From Pseudomonas sp. Irchel 3E13 (GTDB lineage Bacteria; Pseudomonadota; Gammaproteobacteria; Pseudomonadales; Pseudomonadaceae), in NCBI RefSeq assembly GCF_900187455.1, contig NZ_FYDX01000007.1, positions 124,001 through 188,000 on the forward strand: a stretch of 64,000 nucleotides of DNA, given 5' to 3'. Below, piece after piece: positions 8,506 to 18,668 of the stretch; the first letter of the stretch is position 1; each line of letters begins with the position of its first letter. The notes beneath the pieces are model-generated. The model ran no database searches, was not told the origin of the DNA, and saw only the letters and a list, made by a program, of their open reading frames with translations. The translations under genes and the position numbers were made by a program.

Positions 8506-9138
8506 TCAGGCCTGGATGGCCAGGCCGTATTCGGCGGAAGCGTCCTGCAGCCACAGCCACCAGTAGTCGGAGAAGCTGCGACGGATCAGCAGTTCCCAGG
8601 TTTCCTCGCCGGTACGGCGGATCACCAGTTGGGACTTGGCGAAGACCGTGCCGACCGCCTTGCCCACCGGGAAGTTGTTCGGGTGCACGTCGTAGCTGGT
8701 GGACTTCATCAGCACGTCGCGCACGTTAGGACCGCTCAGCTCCAGCAGGGTCTGGCCGCCGCTGACGTTGACGATCTGGATGTGCTGGTCAGCCAGCGCT
8801 TCGCGCAGGGCGTTTTCCACCGGGACTTCCTGGCCACCGGGCACGATCAGCAGCCATTCGTCCGGGCCGAGCCATTGCAGCGACATGTCGCCGTTGGCGA
8901 CCACGGTCAGGGCGACCGGCAGTTCCAGGCCGATGGCCTTGAACACACCGCCGGCGAAGGCCGGGTCGTGACCGTTGCCACGCAGGGTCAGGTGACCGAG
9001 GAATTGTTTCTCGCGCAGGGTGACCCCGGCGTTCTTGCGACCCTTGCCGACCAGGCTGGACAGGTCGGCGTGGTGCAGCGGCGACTCGGCCTTGGCGTCG
9101 TTGCCGGGGCGTTGCTCGTAGACGTTGATGGCGCTCAT
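8506..9138 (-). CDS. soxG: Sarcosine oxidase gamma subunit
   Basis: A 210-residue gamma subunit of heterotetrameric sarcosine oxidase, which converts sarcosine, oxygen and THF to glycine, hydrogen peroxide and methylene-THF. The sequence shows the family segments LVGKGRKNAGVTLREKQFL near residue 28 and RTGEETWELLIRRSFSDYWW near the C-terminus. The gene starts at ATG 9138, separated from soxA by 121 bases that contain a REPIN. Length is normal. Confidence 0.95.
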   Translation of the reverse strand: MSAINVYEQRPGNDAKAESPLHHADLSSLVGKGRKNAGVTLREKQFLGHLTLRGNGHDPAFAGGVFKAIGLELPVALTVVANGDMSLQWLGPDEWLLIVPGGQEVPVENALREALADQHIQIVNVSGGQTLLELSGPNVRDVLMKSTSYDVHPNNFPVGKAVGTVFAKSQLVIRRTGEETWELLIRRSFSDYWWLWLQDASAEYGLAIQA

Positions 9139-9191
9139 CTTTTTATACCTGCCTGAATTCTGGAAACCGGTTTGGGGCTGCTGTGCAGCCC

Positions 9192-9255
9192 ATCGCGAGC
9201 AAGCTCGCTCCTACAGAGGAACGAGCCGCTCTTGTAGGAGCGAGCTTGCTCGCGA
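9192..9255. repeat. REPIN, soxA/soxG gap
   Basis: An inverted pair of the GCGAGCAAGCTCGCTCCTAC palindrome with a spacer of about 20 bases, in the only sizeable gap inside the sox gene set. It probably forms an mRNA hairpin between soxA and soxG. Confidence 0.9.
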
Positions 9256-9259
9256 AGCC

Positions 9260-12200
9260 TCAAACGTTCTGCCGCTCACCCTTCGGATCGAAGAACACCG
9301 AGGAGCAGATTTCCGCCTCGATCACGCTGCCATCCGCCTGGGGCGAATACACCCGCTCGCCGATGCGCTTGAGGCCACCCTTGACCACACCCATGGCGAA
9401 GGAATAACCCAGCGAGTTGGCGGCGTAGCTGGAGGTGACGTGGCCGACCATCGCCACCGGGATCGACTGTTTCGGGTCGAACACCAGTTGCGCGCCTTCC
9501 GGCAGCCATTTAGTCGGGTCGACCGGCTTGAGGCCCACCAGTTGCTTGCGGTTCTCGCGCACGCAGTCTTCGCGGTTCATGCCACGCAGGCCGATCCACG
9601 AGTACGGCTTGTTGCGGCCCACGCACCAGCTCATGTTGAGGTCGTCCGGGGTCATCGAGCCGTCAGTGTCCTGACCGACGATGATGAAGCCCTTCTCGGC
9701 CCGCAGGACGTGCATGGTCTCGGTGCCATACGGGGTCAGGTTGTATTGCTTGCCGGCCTCGACGATTTTTTCCAGGACGCCCATGGCGTAGTTGGCCTGG
9801 ATGTTCACTTCGTACGACAGCTCGCCGGTGAAGGAGATACGGAACACCCGCGCCGGCACGCCGCCGACCTGGCCTTCCTTCCAGCTCATGAACGGGAAGG
9901 AATCCTTGTCCAGGTCGATATCGCTGACCTCGGCCAGCAGCTTGCGGCTGTTCGGGCCCGACAGGGTCAGGGTCGCCCAGTGGTCGGTGACCGAGGTGAA
10001 GTACACCTTCAGGTCCGGCCATTCGGTCTGCTGGTAGATCTCCAGCCACTGCAGCACGCGGGCCGCGCCGCCGGTGGTGGTGGTCATGATGAAGTGGTTG
10101 TCGCCGACGCAGGCGGTCACGCCGTCGTCGAAGACCATGCCGTCTTCCTTGCACATCAGGCCGTAGCGGGCCTTGCCCACGTCGAGCTTGGTCCAGGCGT
10201 TGGTGTAGATGCGGTTGAGGAATTCACGGGCATCCGGGCCCTGGATGTCGATCTTGCCCAGGGTCGAGGCGTCCAGCAGGCCCACGCTGTCGCGCACGGC
10301 CTTGCATTCACGGGCCACGGCGGCGTGGATGTCTTCGCCGGCACGCGGGAAGTACCACGGCCGTTTCCACTGGCCGACGTCTTCGAACTCGGCGCCGTTC
10401 TTCACATGCCAGGCATGCAGCGCGGTGAAGCGCACAGGCTCGAACAGGTGACCGCAATGCCGGCCCGCCACGGCGCCGAAGGTGATCGGCGTGTAGTTGG
10501 GGCGGAACATGGTGGTGCCCATTTCCGGGATGCCGATGCCCAGCGAACGGGCGGCGATGGCCAGGCCGTTGACGTTGCCCAGCTTGCCCTGGTCGGTGCC
10601 GAAGCCCAGCGCGGTGTAGCGCTTGACGTGCTCGACCGACTCGAAGCCTTCGCGGGTCGCCAGTTCGATGGCGGCGGCGGTGACGTCGTTCTGCTGGTCG
10701 ACGAATTGCTTCGGCGCCCGCGCGGTGTTTTTGTCGTGCGGCACCTGGAACAGCGCCAGGGTCGCTTCTTCCTGGCGCACCAGGGCTTTTGGCAGGGTAG
10801 CGGCTCCGGCCTTGAAGCCGGCTTCGGTCACGGCGCGGGCGCCGCCTTCGAAACCGTCGGCCAGGGCATCACCGAGGGCGAACACGCCGTTGATGCCGCC
10901 CACGCACACGCGCTTCTGCGGTGCTTCACCCGGCACGAAGCCGAGGATGTCTTCACGCCAGACCGGCTTGCCACCCAGGTGCGAGGCCAGGTGGACCACC
11001 GGGCTGTAGCCGCCGGAGGTGGCAACCAGATCGCACTCCAGCCATTCGCCGGGGCTGGTGACGGTGTGGGCCTTGACGTCGATGGCCGCGACCCGCGCAC
11101 CGGTGACGCGCTTGCTGCCACGGGACTCGACCACGGCGCTGGAGGTCAGGATGCGGATGCCTTTGGCGCGGGCTTCTTCCACCAGCGAACCGCGCGGGTT
11201 GTGCCGCGCATCGGCGACGGCGACCACTTGCAGGCCGGCGTCGTGCCAGTCGAGGGCCACGCGGTAGGCGTGGTCGTTGTTGGTCGACAGCACCAGCTTG
11301 CGGCCCGGCGCCACGCCGTAGCGCCGCACGTAGGTGGAGACGGCGCCGGCGAGCATGTTGCCCGGCACGTCGTTGTTGCCGTACACCAGCGGACGCTCGT
11401 GAGCGCCGGTCGCCAGCACCACGCGCTTGGCGCGGACGCGGTGCATGCGCTGGCGCACCTGGCCGATCGGCGCTCGGTCACCGAGGTGGTCAGTGAGGCG
11501 TTCGTGGATCGTCAGGAAGTTGTGGTCGTGGTAGCCGTTGACCGTGGCGCGCGGCAGCAAGGTGACTTCCGACAGGCTCTTCAGCTCGGCGACCACCGCG
11601 GCGACCCAGTCGGTCGCCGGCTTGCCGTCGAGGCTTTCGCGGCTGTCCAGCAGGCTGCCGCCGAATTCTTCCTGTTCATCGGCGAGGATCACCCGCGCCC
11701 CGCTGCGCGCGGCAGCGAGGGCTGCGGCCAGGCCGGCAGGGCCGGCGCCCACCACCAGCACGTCGCAGTGCTGGTTCATGTAGTCGTAGGTGTCCGGGTC
11801 GTTCTGCAGCGGCGCTCGGCCAAGGCCGGCGGCTTTACGGATGTACTTCTCGTAGGTCATCCAGAACGACTGCGGGTACATGAACGTCTTGTAGTAGAAG
11901 CCCGGCGGCATCAGCTTGCCGCCGACCTTGCCGAGAATGCCCATGACGTCGTTGTTCACGCTCGGCCAGCCGTTGGTGCTGGTCGCCACCAGGCCCGCAT
12001 ACAGCGCCTGCTGGGTAGCCCGCACGTTGGGGATCTGGGTGGCTTCGCTGGCGCCGATCTGCAGGATGGCGTTGGGCTCTTCGGAGCCGGCGGCGATGAT
12101 CCCGCGGGGACGCGAGTACTTGAAGCTGCGGCCGATGATGTCGACGCCGTTGGCCAGCAGCGCGGCGGCCAGGCTGTCGCCGGCATAGCCCTGGTAGGTC

Positions 12201-12277
12201 TGGCCGTTGAAGGTGAAGTTCAAGACGGTGCTGCGGTCGATGCGACCGCCGCTGGAAAGGCGATAAACCTGGCTCAT
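9260..12277 (-). CDS. soxA: Sarcosine oxidase alpha subunit
   Basis: The 1005-residue large subunit. Domains in order are an N-terminal ferredoxin-like fold (about 15-100, FTFNGQTYQGYAGDSLAAAL), an FAD/NAD-binding disulfide-reductase-like domain starting at VLVVGAGPAGLAAALAAARSG (about 173), and C-terminal GcvT-like folate-binding domains from about residue 590 (LGKIDIQGPDAREFLNRIYT). It binds NAD and folate and, with soxB, the flavins. It overlaps soxD by 4 bases. A long antisense reading frame covers this gene but has no family character and is a high-GC shadow. Confidence 0.97.
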   Translation of the reverse strand: MSQVYRLSSGGRIDRSTVLNFTFNGQTYQGYAGDSLAAALLANGVDIIGRSFKYSRPRGIIAAGSEEPNAILQIGASEATQIPNVRATQQALYAGLVATSTNGWPSVNNDVMGILGKVGGKLMPPGFYYKTFMYPQSFWMTYEKYIRKAAGLGRAPLQNDPDTYDYMNQHCDVLVVGAGPAGLAAALAAARSGARVILADEQEEFGGSLLDSRESLDGKPATDWVAAVVAELKSLSEVTLLPRATVNGYHDHNFLTIHERLTDHLGDRAPIGQVRQRMHRVRAKRVVLATGAHERPLVYGNNDVPGNMLAGAVSTYVRRYGVAPGRKLVLSTNNDHAYRVALDWHDAGLQVVAVADARHNPRGSLVEEARAKGIRILTSSAVVESRGSKRVTGARVAAIDVKAHTVTSPGEWLECDLVATSGGYSPVVHLASHLGGKPVWREDILGFVPGEAPQKRVCVGGINGVFALGDALADGFEGGARAVTEAGFKAGAATLPKALVRQEEATLALFQVPHDKNTARAPKQFVDQQNDVTAAAIELATREGFESVEHVKRYTALGFGTDQGKLGNVNGLAIAARSLGIGIPEMGTTMFRPNYTPITFGAVAGRHCGHLFEPVRFTALHAWHVKNGAEFEDVGQWKRPWYFPRAGEDIHAAVARECKAVRDSVGLLDASTLGKIDIQGPDAREFLNRIYTNAWTKLDVGKARYGLMCKEDGMVFDDGVTACVGDNHFIMTTTTGGAARVLQWLEIYQQTEWPDLKVYFTSVTDHWATLTLSGPNSRKLLAEVSDIDLDKDSFPFMSWKEGQVGGVPARVFRISFTGELSYEVNIQANYAMGVLEKIVEAGKQYNLTPYGTETMHVLRAEKGFIIVGQDTDGSMTPDDLNMSWCVGRNKPYSWIGLRGMNREDCVRENRKQLVGLKPVDPTKWLPEGAQLVFDPKQSIPVAMVGHVTSSYAANSLGYSFAMGVVKGGLKRIGERVYSPQADGSVIEAEICSSVFFDPKGERQNV

Positions 12278-12603
12278 ACCTTTTCTCCCTGGCCGTTGGC
12301 GACCAACTGCGGGGCGGTGCCTTTACCGGTGACTTGTGGCTTGCTGCCGATCTTGTAGGTTTCCAAAATCTCGTAGGTCACGGTGTCGCGCGTGGCATTG
12401 AAGTACTGGCGGCAGCCGGCGGCGTGGATCCACAGCTCGTGGTGCAGGCCGCGCGGGTTGTCGCGGAAGAACATGTAGTCGCCCCACTGTTCGTCGGTGC
12501 AGGCGTTCGGGTCCAGCGGACGCGGGATGTGAGCCTGGCCGGCCGCGTGGAATTCTTCCTCGGAGCGCAGTTCGCCGCAGTGTGGACAGAAGATGTGCAA
12601 CAT
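12274..12603 (-). CDS. soxD: Sarcosine oxidase delta subunit
   Basis: A 109-residue zinc-binding small subunit. The N-terminus MLHIFCPHCGELRSEEEF supplies the CxxC pair and GDYMFFRDNPRG is the family signature; a later H-AAGC segment provides further ligands. The ATG at 12603 is preceded by AGGAGA at the right distance, which argues against the longer in-frame extension that runs back into soxB. The stop overlaps the soxA start (ATGA). Confidence 0.95.
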   Translation of the reverse strand: MLHIFCPHCGELRSEEEFHAAGQAHIPRPLDPNACTDEQWGDYMFFRDNPRGLHHELWIHAAGCRQYFNATRDTVTYEILETYKIGSKPQVTGKGTAPQLVANGQGEKV

Positions 12604-12617
12604 GATGATTTCTCCTG

Positions 12618-13868
12618 TTAGTGGGCGACGGCGGCTGCGCCGTGTTCGTCGATCAGGGCGCCGTTGTGGAAACGGTCGATGGAAAACGGTTTGGCCAGCG
12701 GGTGCATTTCGCCCTTGGCCAGGCTCGCGGCGAAGACGTTGCCCGAACCCGGGGTCGCCTTGAAGCCGCCGGTGCCCCAGCCGCAGTTGAAGAACATGTT
12801 CTTGACCGGGGTCTTGGAGATGATCGGGCAGGCATCGGGGGTGGTGTCGACGATGCCGCCCCACTGACGGTTCATGCGCACGCGGGAGAGGATCGGGAAC
12901 ATCTCGACGATCGCTTGCAGGGTGTGTTCGATGACCGGGTACGAGCCGCGCTGGCCGTAGCCGACCCAGCCGTCGATACCGGCGCCGATGACCAGGTCGC
13001 CCTTGTCCGACTGGCTGATGTAGCCGTGCACGGCGTTGGACATGATCACGCTGTCGATGATCGGCTTGATCGGCTCGGACACCAGCGCTTGCAGCGGGTG
13101 CGATTCCACCGGCAGGCGGAAGCCGGCCAGGCGTGCCATGTGCCCGGAGTTACCGGCGGTGACCACGCCGACGCGCTTGGCGCCGATGAAGCCCTTGTTG
13201 GTTTCGACGCCGATGACGGCGCCGTTTTCCTTGCGGAAACCGATGACCTCGGTCTGCTGGATCAGGTCCACGCCCAGGGCGTCGGCGGCACGGGCGAAGC
13301 CCCAGGCCACGGCGTCGTGACGGGCCACGCCGCCGCGCCGTTGCACGGTGGCGCCAATGATCGGGTAACGGGTGTTCTTCGAGCAGTCGAGGTACGGAAT
13401 CTCGTCGCTGACCTGCTTGGCGTTGAGCAGCTCGCCGTCGACGCCGTTGAGGCGGTTGGCGCTGACCCGACGCTCGGAGTCACGCATGTCCTGCAGGGTG
13501 TGGCACAGGTTGTAGACGCCGCGCTGGGAGAACATCACGTTGTAGTTGATGTCCTGCGACAGACCTTCCCAGAGTTTCATCGCGTGCTCGTAGAGGTGCG
13601 CCGATTCATCCCACAGGTAGTTGGAGCGAACGATGGTGGTGTTGCGGGCGGTGTTGCCGCCGCCCAGCCAGCCTTTCTCGACCACCGCGACGTTGGTGAT
13701 GCCGTGTTCCTTGGCCAGGTAGTAGGCCGTGGCCAGGCCATGGCCGCCACCGCCGACGATGATCACGTCATAGACCTTTTTCGGGGTCGGCGTGCGCCAC
13801 ATGCGCTGCCAGTTTTCGTGGTGGCTGAGGGAGTGTTTGAAGAGGCCGAAGCCCGAATAGCGTTGCAT
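12618..13868 (-). CDS. soxB: Sarcosine oxidase beta subunit
   Basis: A 416-residue FAD-dependent subunit of the DAO/MSOX type that contains the sarcosine oxidation site. The dinucleotide-binding motif [20 protein letters not shown] starts near residue 35, and the C-terminal [14 protein letters not shown] segment is the usual flavin-contacting part. It lies 15 bases downstream of glyA and directly upstream of soxD, giving the standard glyA-soxBDAG order. Confidence 0.97.
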   Translation of the reverse strand: MQRYSGFGLFKHSLSHHENWQRMWRTPTPKKVYDVIIVGGGGHGLATAYYLAKEHGITNVAVVEKGWLGGGNTARNTTIVRSNYLWDESAHLYEHAMKLWEGLSQDINYNVMFSQRGVYNLCHTLQDMRDSERRVSANRLNGVDGELLNAKQVSDEIPYLDCSKNTRYPIIGATVQRRGGVARHDAVAWGFARAADALGVDLIQQTEVIGFRKENGAVIGVETNKGFIGAKRVGVVTAGNSGHMARLAGFRLPVESHPLQALVSEPIKPIIDSVIMSNAVHGYISQSDKGDLVIGAGIDGWVGYGQRGSYPVIEHTLQAIVEMFPILSRVRMNRQWGGIVDTTPDACPIISKTPVKNMFFNCGWGTGGFKATPGSGNVFAASLAKGEMHPLAKPFSIDRFHNGALIDEHGAAAVAH

Positions 13869-13883
13869 GGTCTGTTACTCCGC

Positions 13884-15137
13884 TCAGCGGTAAACCGGGA
13901 AGTCCGCACACAGTGCCGACACGTTGCGCGCCACATCGGCTTCCACATCGGCGTCGCCGAGGTTGTCGAGGATGTCGCAGATCCAGCCAGCCAGTTCCAC
14001 ACACTGGGCGACCTTGAAGCCGCGGGTGGTGACGGCCGGGGTGCCGATACGCAGGCCCGAGGTCACGAACGGCGATTGCGGGTCGTTCGGCACGGCGTTC
14101 TTGTTGACGGTGATATGGGCGCGGCCAAGGGCGGCATCGGCCTCTTTGCCGGTCAGGCCCTGACGGATCAGGCTGACCAGGAACAGGTGGTTGTCGGTGC
14201 CGCCGGACACTACATCGTAGCCACGCGTGATGAACACGCCAGCCATGGCTTGGGCGTTATCGATGACCTGCTGCTGGTAAGTCTTGAAGCCAGGCTCCTG
14301 CGCTTCCTTGAAGCACACGGCCTTGCCGGCGATGACGTGCATCAGCGGGCCGCCTTGCGCGCCGGGGAACACTGCGGCGTTGAGCTTTTTCTCGATCTCT
14401 TCGTTGGCCTTGGCCAGGATCAGGCCACCACGCGGACCGCGCAGGGTCTTGTGGGTGGTGGTGGTGACCACGTCGGCGAACGGCAGCGGGTTCGGGTACA
14501 GGCCGGCGGCAACCAGGCCAGCGACGTGGGCCATGTCGACGAACAGCAGCGCACCGACCTTGTCGGCGATGGCGCGGAAGCGTGGGAAATCGAGGGTCTT
14601 GGAGTAAGCAGAGAAGCCGGCAACGATCATCTTCGGCTGGTGCTCGACGGCCAGGCGCTCGACTTCGTCGTAATCGATCAGGCCGGTGTTGGTGTCGATG
14701 CCGTATTGAACGGCGTTGTACAGCTTGCCCGAGGACGACACTTTGGCGCCGTGGGTCAGGTGACCGCCGTGGGCCAGGCTCATGCCGAGGATGGTGTCGC
14801 CGGCTTGCAGCAGGGCCAGGTAGACGGCGCTGTTGGCGGAAGAACCGGAGTGCGGCTGGACGTTGGCGTAGTCGGCGCCGAACAGTTGCTTGGCGCGCTC
14901 GATGGCCAGCGCCTCGACCTTGTCGACGTGTTCGCAACCGCCGTAGTAGCGCTTGCCCGGATAGCCCTCGGCGTACTTGTTGGTCAGGCCGCTGCCCTGG
15001 GCCTGCATCACCCGCTTGCTAGTGTAGTTTTCGGAAGCGATCAGCTCGATGTGATCTTCCTGACGTTGCTCTTCGGCATTCATCGCCGCCAGCAGTGCAT
15101 CGTCATAACCTTGAATCTGGTCTTGCTTGCTGAACAT
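13884..15137 (-). CDS. glyA: Serine hydroxymethyltransferase
   Basis: A 417-residue PLP enzyme interconverting serine plus THF with glycine plus methylene-THF. The PLP-lysine segment [14 protein letters not shown] is present, as is the N-terminal [19 protein letters not shown] block. I placed the start at ATG 15137 behind a GGGAGAG ribosome site; the 38-codon upstream extension is not needed. As first gene of the sarcosine operon it turns the glycine and methylene-THF produced by SoxBDAG into serine. Pseudomonads usually have a second glyA elsewhere. Confidence 0.96.
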   Translation of the reverse strand: MFSKQDQIQGYDDALLAAMNAEEQRQEDHIELIASENYTSKRVMQAQGSGLTNKYAEGYPGKRYYGGCEHVDKVEALAIERAKQLFGADYANVQPHSGSSANSAVYLALLQAGDTILGMSLAHGGHLTHGAKVSSSGKLYNAVQYGIDTNTGLIDYDEVERLAVEHQPKMIVAGFSAYSKTLDFPRFRAIADKVGALLFVDMAHVAGLVAAGLYPNPLPFADVVTTTTHKTLRGPRGGLILAKANEEIEKKLNAAVFPGAQGGPLMHVIAGKAVCFKEAQEPGFKTYQQQVIDNAQAMAGVFITRGYDVVSGGTDNHLFLVSLIRQGLTGKEADAALGRAHITVNKNAVPNDPQSPFVTSGLRIGTPAVTTRGFKVAQCVELAGWICDILDNLGDADVEADVARNVSALCADFPVYR

Positions 15138-15465
15138 CGCATCTCTCCCGGCAGCGGCATAGGTCGTGTAGGCGGGCGCCGTGGCATCGACGGCATCCTT
15201 TGCAGCGATGGTATGGCCGGGCCCCGCAGGCCAGATGCCTGCGCACGCCACGGAAAGGTGCGTTTACGACATTGTTTTGTCTTGTTTGCGATAGTCGTGC
15301 GGCCAAGGGCCCCATCGCTGGCAAGCCAGCGCCCACAACGCACCCTGTGGGGGCTGGCTTGCCAGCGATGAGGCCGCTAAAAACGACACAGAATCCAGGT
15401 TGTATAGGCAACCTCGCAATCGATGCTTTAGAGTGCTCCCCTGCCTCGCTCACAGGACTCGCGCC
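15138..15465. promoter_or_regulatory. Divergent control region of glyA-sox operon and ltaE
   Basis: 328 bases without a gene, between two divergent starts. It must carry the promoters of the sox operon (minus) and ltaE (plus). A T-rich patch with repeated TTGT words lies around 15262-15290. A REP-type palindrome pair occupies 15313-15370. I could not recognise a specific operator for the sarcosine- or betaine-responsive regulators known to act at the equivalent promoter in P. aeruginosa. Confidence 0.55.
15313..15370. repeat. REP-type inverted pair, second sequence family
   Basis: Facing copies of ATCGCTGGCAAGCCAGC separated by a short spacer containing GCCCACA and TGTGGGGGC. This is a different REP family from the GCGAGCAAGCTCGC type found at the other four sites. 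Confidence 0.85.
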
Positions 15466-16506
15466 ATGACAGAACAAAGCCAACAATTCGCCAGCGACAA
15501 CTATTCCGGGATCTGCCCCGAGGCCTGGGCCGCCATGGAAAAGGCCAATCACGGCCATGAACGCGCCTACGGCGACGACCAGTGGACGGCCCGCGCTTCC
15601 GACCATTTCCGCCAGTTGTTCGAAACCGACTGCGAAGTGTTCTTCGCCTTCAACGGCACCGCGGCCAACTCTCTGGCGCTGTCGTCGTTGTGCCAGAGCT
15701 ACCACAGCGTGATCTGCTCCGAGACCGCCCACGTCGAGACCGACGAATGCGGCGCGCCGGAGTTCTTTTCCAACGGCTCCAAGCTGCTCACCGCGCGCAG
15801 CGAGAACGGCAAGCTGACCCCGGAATCGATCCGCGAAGTGGCGCTCAAGCGCCAGGACATCCACTACCCCAAGCCACGCGTGGTGACCATCACCCAGGCC
15901 ACCGAAGTCGGCAGCGTTTACCGCCCCGAAGAACTCAAGGCGATCAGCGAAACCTGCAAGGAACTGGGCCTGAACCTGCACATGGACGGCGCGCGCTTCG
16001 CCAACGCCTGCGCCTTCCTCGGCTGCTCGCCGGCCGAGCTGACCTGGAAAGCCGGGATCGACGTGCTGTGCTTCGGCGGCACCAAGAACGGCATGGCGGT
16101 CGGTGAGGCGATCCTGTTCTTCAACCACAAGCTGGCCGAAGACTTCGACTACCGCTGCAAACAGGCCGGGCAACTGGCGTCGAAAATGCGCTTCCTCTCG
16201 GCGCCGTGGGTCGGCCTGCTGGAGAACGGCGCCTGGCTGCGCCACGGCGTCCATGCCAACCACTGCGCGCAATTGCTCAGCAGCCTGGTGGCGGACGTGC
16301 CGGGGGTGGAACTGATGTTCCCGGTGGAAGCCAACGGCGTATTCCTGCAGATGCCGGAGCCGGCGCTGGAAAAGCTGCGGAATAAAGGCTGGCGGTTCTA
16401 CACCTTCATCGGCAGCGGCGGGGCGCGGTTCATGTGCTCGTGGGATACCGAAGAGGCGCGGGTGCGGGAGTTGGCGGCGGATATTCGGGCGGTGATGGGC
16501 GTCTGA
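15466..16506 (+). CDS. ltaE: Low-specificity L-threonine aldolase
   Basis: A 346-residue PLP enzyme of the beta-eliminating lyase fold, cleaving threonine or allo-threonine to glycine and acetaldehyde. The PLP-lysine motif is DVLCFGGTKNGMAVGEAILF, and NLHMDGARFANACA provides the cofactor aspartate. The start ATG 15466 follows CACAGGA. It lies divergently from glyA, as in other pseudomonads, linking it to glycine/serine metabolism. A 22-codon in-frame upstream extension lacks a ribosome site. Confidence 0.93.
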   Translation: MTEQSQQFASDNYSGICPEAWAAMEKANHGHERAYGDDQWTARASDHFRQLFETDCEVFFAFNGTAANSLALSSLCQSYHSVICSETAHVETDECGAPEFFSNGSKLLTARSENGKLTPESIREVALKRQDIHYPKPRVVTITQATEVGSVYRPEELKAISETCKELGLNLHMDGARFANACAFLGCSPAELTWKAGIDVLCFGGTKNGMAVGEAILFFNHKLAEDFDYRCKQAGQLASKMRFLSAPWVGLLENGAWLRHGVHANHCAQLLSSLVADVPGVELMFPVEANGVFLQMPEPALEKLRNKGWRFYTFIGSGGARFMCSWDTEEARVRELAADIRAVMGV

Positions 16507-16516
16507 TGATGTGCAG

Positions 16517-16543
16517 CCCTTCGCGACGGATCGTCGCGAAGGG
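16517..16543. terminator. Hairpin between convergent ltaE and chemoreceptor
   Basis: A 12-bp perfect stem (CCCTTCGCGACG and complement) with a 3-base loop, 10 bases after the ltaE stop. No T-tract follows, so it could be a half REP or a factor-assisted terminator for the convergent genes. Confidence 0.5.
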
Positions 16544-16553
16544 CCCCTGCAAT

Positions 16554-18491
16554 CTAGAGCCTGAACCCACCCATCTGCTTGGCCAGATCATCGGCCAACC
16601 GCTGCAACGCCTCGCAATCCTTCCGGCACGCCTCCACTTCCGTCGCCGTCGTCCGCGCCAGATCGGAAATCCCCTGCACGTTGCGGTTGATCTCCTCGGT
16701 CACCGCCGACTGTTCTTCGGTCGCCGTCGCCACCTGCAGGTTCATGTCGCTGATGCGCTCCACCTGCCCGGTGATGGTGGTCAATGAATCACCCGTGAGC
16801 TGACTCGACTCGACCCCCGTCCCCGTCGCCGTCTGCCCGGCATGCATCGAGGCCACCGCGGTGCCGGTGCCTTGTTTGAGGCGCTGGATCATCTGCTGGA
16901 TTTCCCCGGTCGAAACCTGGGTGCGCTGCGCCAGGGTGCGGACTTCATCCGCCACCACAGCAAAGCCACGACCCATTTCCCCGGCCCGCGCCGCCTCGAT
17001 GGCGGCATTGAGCGCCAGCAGGTTGGTCTGTTCGGAAATGCTGCGGATCACCGCCAGCACCTTGTCGATGGACGCCACTTCCTCGGCCAGTTCACTCACC
17101 GCATCCGCCGCCGTGCCGATCTCGCCGGACATCCCTTCGATATGCGCAATCGAGCGCTGCACCACGTCTCGCGCCTGCAAGGCTTCGTCGCGGGCTGTCT
17201 GCGAGGCGTGCGCCGCGTCGCCGGCGTTCTGCGCGATTTCCTGTACGGTCAGGCCCATCTGGTGAACGGCAGTGGCGACCATTTCGGTCATTTCCTGCTG
17301 CTTGAGCGAGCGATCAGCGGTGCTGACCACCACATGGATCACCTGCCCGACCGCCTTGCGCAACTGCTCGCTGGTGCGCAGGACTTCGCCGATCAGGTTG
17401 CGCTGGCCATCGAGGAAGCGGTTGAAGCCCCGGGCCAGATCGCCCAGTTCGTCGCGGCGGCTTTCGTCGAGGCGGTGGCTGAGGTCGCCGCCGCCATCGC
17501 CAATGGCGATCAGCGCGTCGGTCACCTGGCGAATCGGCCGCGCGATGCCCCGCGCCAGCAGCACCACCAACAGCAGCGAGAGCAAGGCAACGGCGCCGCC
17601 GATCAATGAGGTAAGCCAGACCGCGTCATGCATCTGTCCGTAAATCTGCGACTCCGGCACCTCGGCCACCAGACGCCAGTTCAGGTCGCGCAGCGGCAGG
17701 CTCAAGGCCAGGTAGCGCTCGCCGTCACGCTCGAAGCGGCTGCTCTGCAAGCCATCGGTTTTCGCCAGGATCGCCTGCGCCGCGGCCTCGCCGATCTGCT
17801 CGGACAACTGCCGCTTGCCGCCATGCTCGTTCTGCGGATGCACCTGGATCAGGCCGTCGCCGCGCACCAGCATCACCCGCCCGCGCTCGCCGAAGCTGAA
17901 GTTGTGGATCAGCTCGGACATCTCGGTCATGCGCAGGCCAAGCCCGCCGATGCCCACCAGCTTGCCGGCCTTCTCGATCCGGTAGTCGATGAACAGCGCC
18001 AGCTCACCGGTGGCGCCATCGGTATCGATGTTGAGCATGCGATTGTTGCCACTGTCGACGAATCCGAAGAACCATTTATCCGCCGGACTGTTGCGACTCA
18101 GGGTCCGGTCCAGGCCCTTCTCGTTGTAGTAGTGGTTGGTGTCGGTAGAGACGAACACCGACGTGAAGGCCTGGTTCTTCTCGCGCATGATTTCCAGGTA
18201 CTCGACCACTGCCGGCGCCCCGGCAGGCTCCTCGCCAGCGGCGAGCCAGTCGCGCAGATAGGTGTTGTGGGCAATGTCGGCGGCCGCGGTCAGGGGCCGG
18301 CTGAGCATCCGCTCGATGTCGTTACGAATCGCCTCAATGCTGGCCGGCAATGCCGTGTCGACCAGGTAACGCTCGGTCAACCGGTTGACCGCCACCGTGT
18401 AGATACCGACCACGATCAGAATGCTCACCAACAGGGCTGCGCCCATGCTTGTGATCAGTTGCCACTGGATACTGCGCCGCCAGAAGTGCAT
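16554..18491 (-). CDS. Methyl-accepting chemotaxis protein with dCache-type sensor
   Basis: A 645-residue chemoreceptor. There is a membrane segment at about 10-33 ([24 protein letters not shown]), then a long periplasmic domain of about 270 residues whose [15 protein letters not shown] and [20 protein letters not shown] segments fit a double Cache fold. A second membrane segment, a HAMP domain ([20 protein letters not shown]) and the cytoplasmic hairpin with [20 protein letters not shown] follow. It is convergent with ltaE, the position held in P. putida by the purine receptor McpH as I recall, but the ligand cannot be read from sequence. Start ATG 18491 has an AGGGA site; longer extensions reach back to 18659 without one. 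Confidence 0.9.
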   Translation of the reverse strand: MHFWRRSIQWQLITSMGAALLVSILIVVGIYTVAVNRLTERYLVDTALPASIEAIRNDIERMLSRPLTAAADIAHNTYLRDWLAAGEEPAGAPAVVEYLEIMREKNQAFTSVFVSTDTNHYYNEKGLDRTLSRNSPADKWFFGFVDSGNNRMLNIDTDGATGELALFIDYRIEKAGKLVGIGGLGLRMTEMSELIHNFSFGERGRVMLVRGDGLIQVHPQNEHGGKRQLSEQIGEAAAQAILAKTDGLQSSRFERDGERYLALSLPLRDLNWRLVAEVPESQIYGQMHDAVWLTSLIGGAVALLSLLLVVLLARGIARPIRQVTDALIAIGDGGGDLSHRLDESRRDELGDLARGFNRFLDGQRNLIGEVLRTSEQLRKAVGQVIHVVVSTADRSLKQQEMTEMVATAVHQMGLTVQEIAQNAGDAAHASQTARDEALQARDVVQRSIAHIEGMSGEIGTAADAVSELAEEVASIDKVLAVIRSISEQTNLLALNAAIEAARAGEMGRGFAVVADEVRTLAQRTQVSTGEIQQMIQRLKQGTGTAVASMHAGQTATGTGVESSQLTGDSLTTITGQVERISDMNLQVATATEEQSAVTEEINRNVQGISDLARTTATEVEACRKDCEALQRLADDLAKQMGGFRL

Positions 18492-18539
18492 GGAGTTCCC
18501 TCGGAGAAATAAGACCTGTACTGCAAATGACAGGCCAAT

Positions 18540-18561
18540 TGTATACACATTGGTATCCAAT
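18540..18561. promoter_or_regulatory. Palindromes upstream of the dCache chemoreceptor
   Basis: Two adjacent palindromes, TGTATACA (18540-18547) and ATTGGTATCCAAT (18549-18561), lie about 50 bases before the chemoreceptor start. Their position suits an operator or overlapping promoter elements. No regulator can be named. Confidence 0.35.
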
Positions 18562-18635
18562 AATTCCATACGAGCAGCACAATACCCCTCACGAATGTAA
18601 GGTCTGGCTGAAAAAAACGAGGGAAAGGGATGTAG

Positions 18636-18661
18636 GTGTGGGAGCCGGAACGCTCCCACAC
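18636..18661 (-). terminator. Probable terminator after zapA-like gene
   Basis: A perfect 10-bp stem (GTGTGGGAGC and complement) with a 6-base loop, 7 bases past the zapA-like stop. On the minus strand a run of seven T follows about 20 bases later. The sequence also resembles a half REP. Confidence 0.5.
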
Positions 18662-18668
18662 AAGGCGA

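Noticed and set aside
9125..12358. A 1077-codon plus-strand open frame antisense to soxA
   Set aside because: It is a high-GC codon-pattern shadow. It has long runs of Ala/Val/Gly/His without domain character, while the minus strand encodes a complete soxA.
15262..15290. Operator for the sarcosine- or betaine-responsive regulators upstream of glyA
   Set aside because: T-rich TTGT words are present, but I do not know the binding motif well enough to call a site.
12621..15371. A 916-codon plus-strand open frame across soxB and glyA
   Set aside because: Same shadow effect. It spans two well-defined minus-strand genes and has no ribosome site or family features.
18492..18668. Possible 6S RNA downstream of the zapA-like gene
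   Set aside because: 6S RNA often follows zapA, but this 177-base gap carries none of the 6S features I know and is mostly a REP-like hairpin and promoter sequence.
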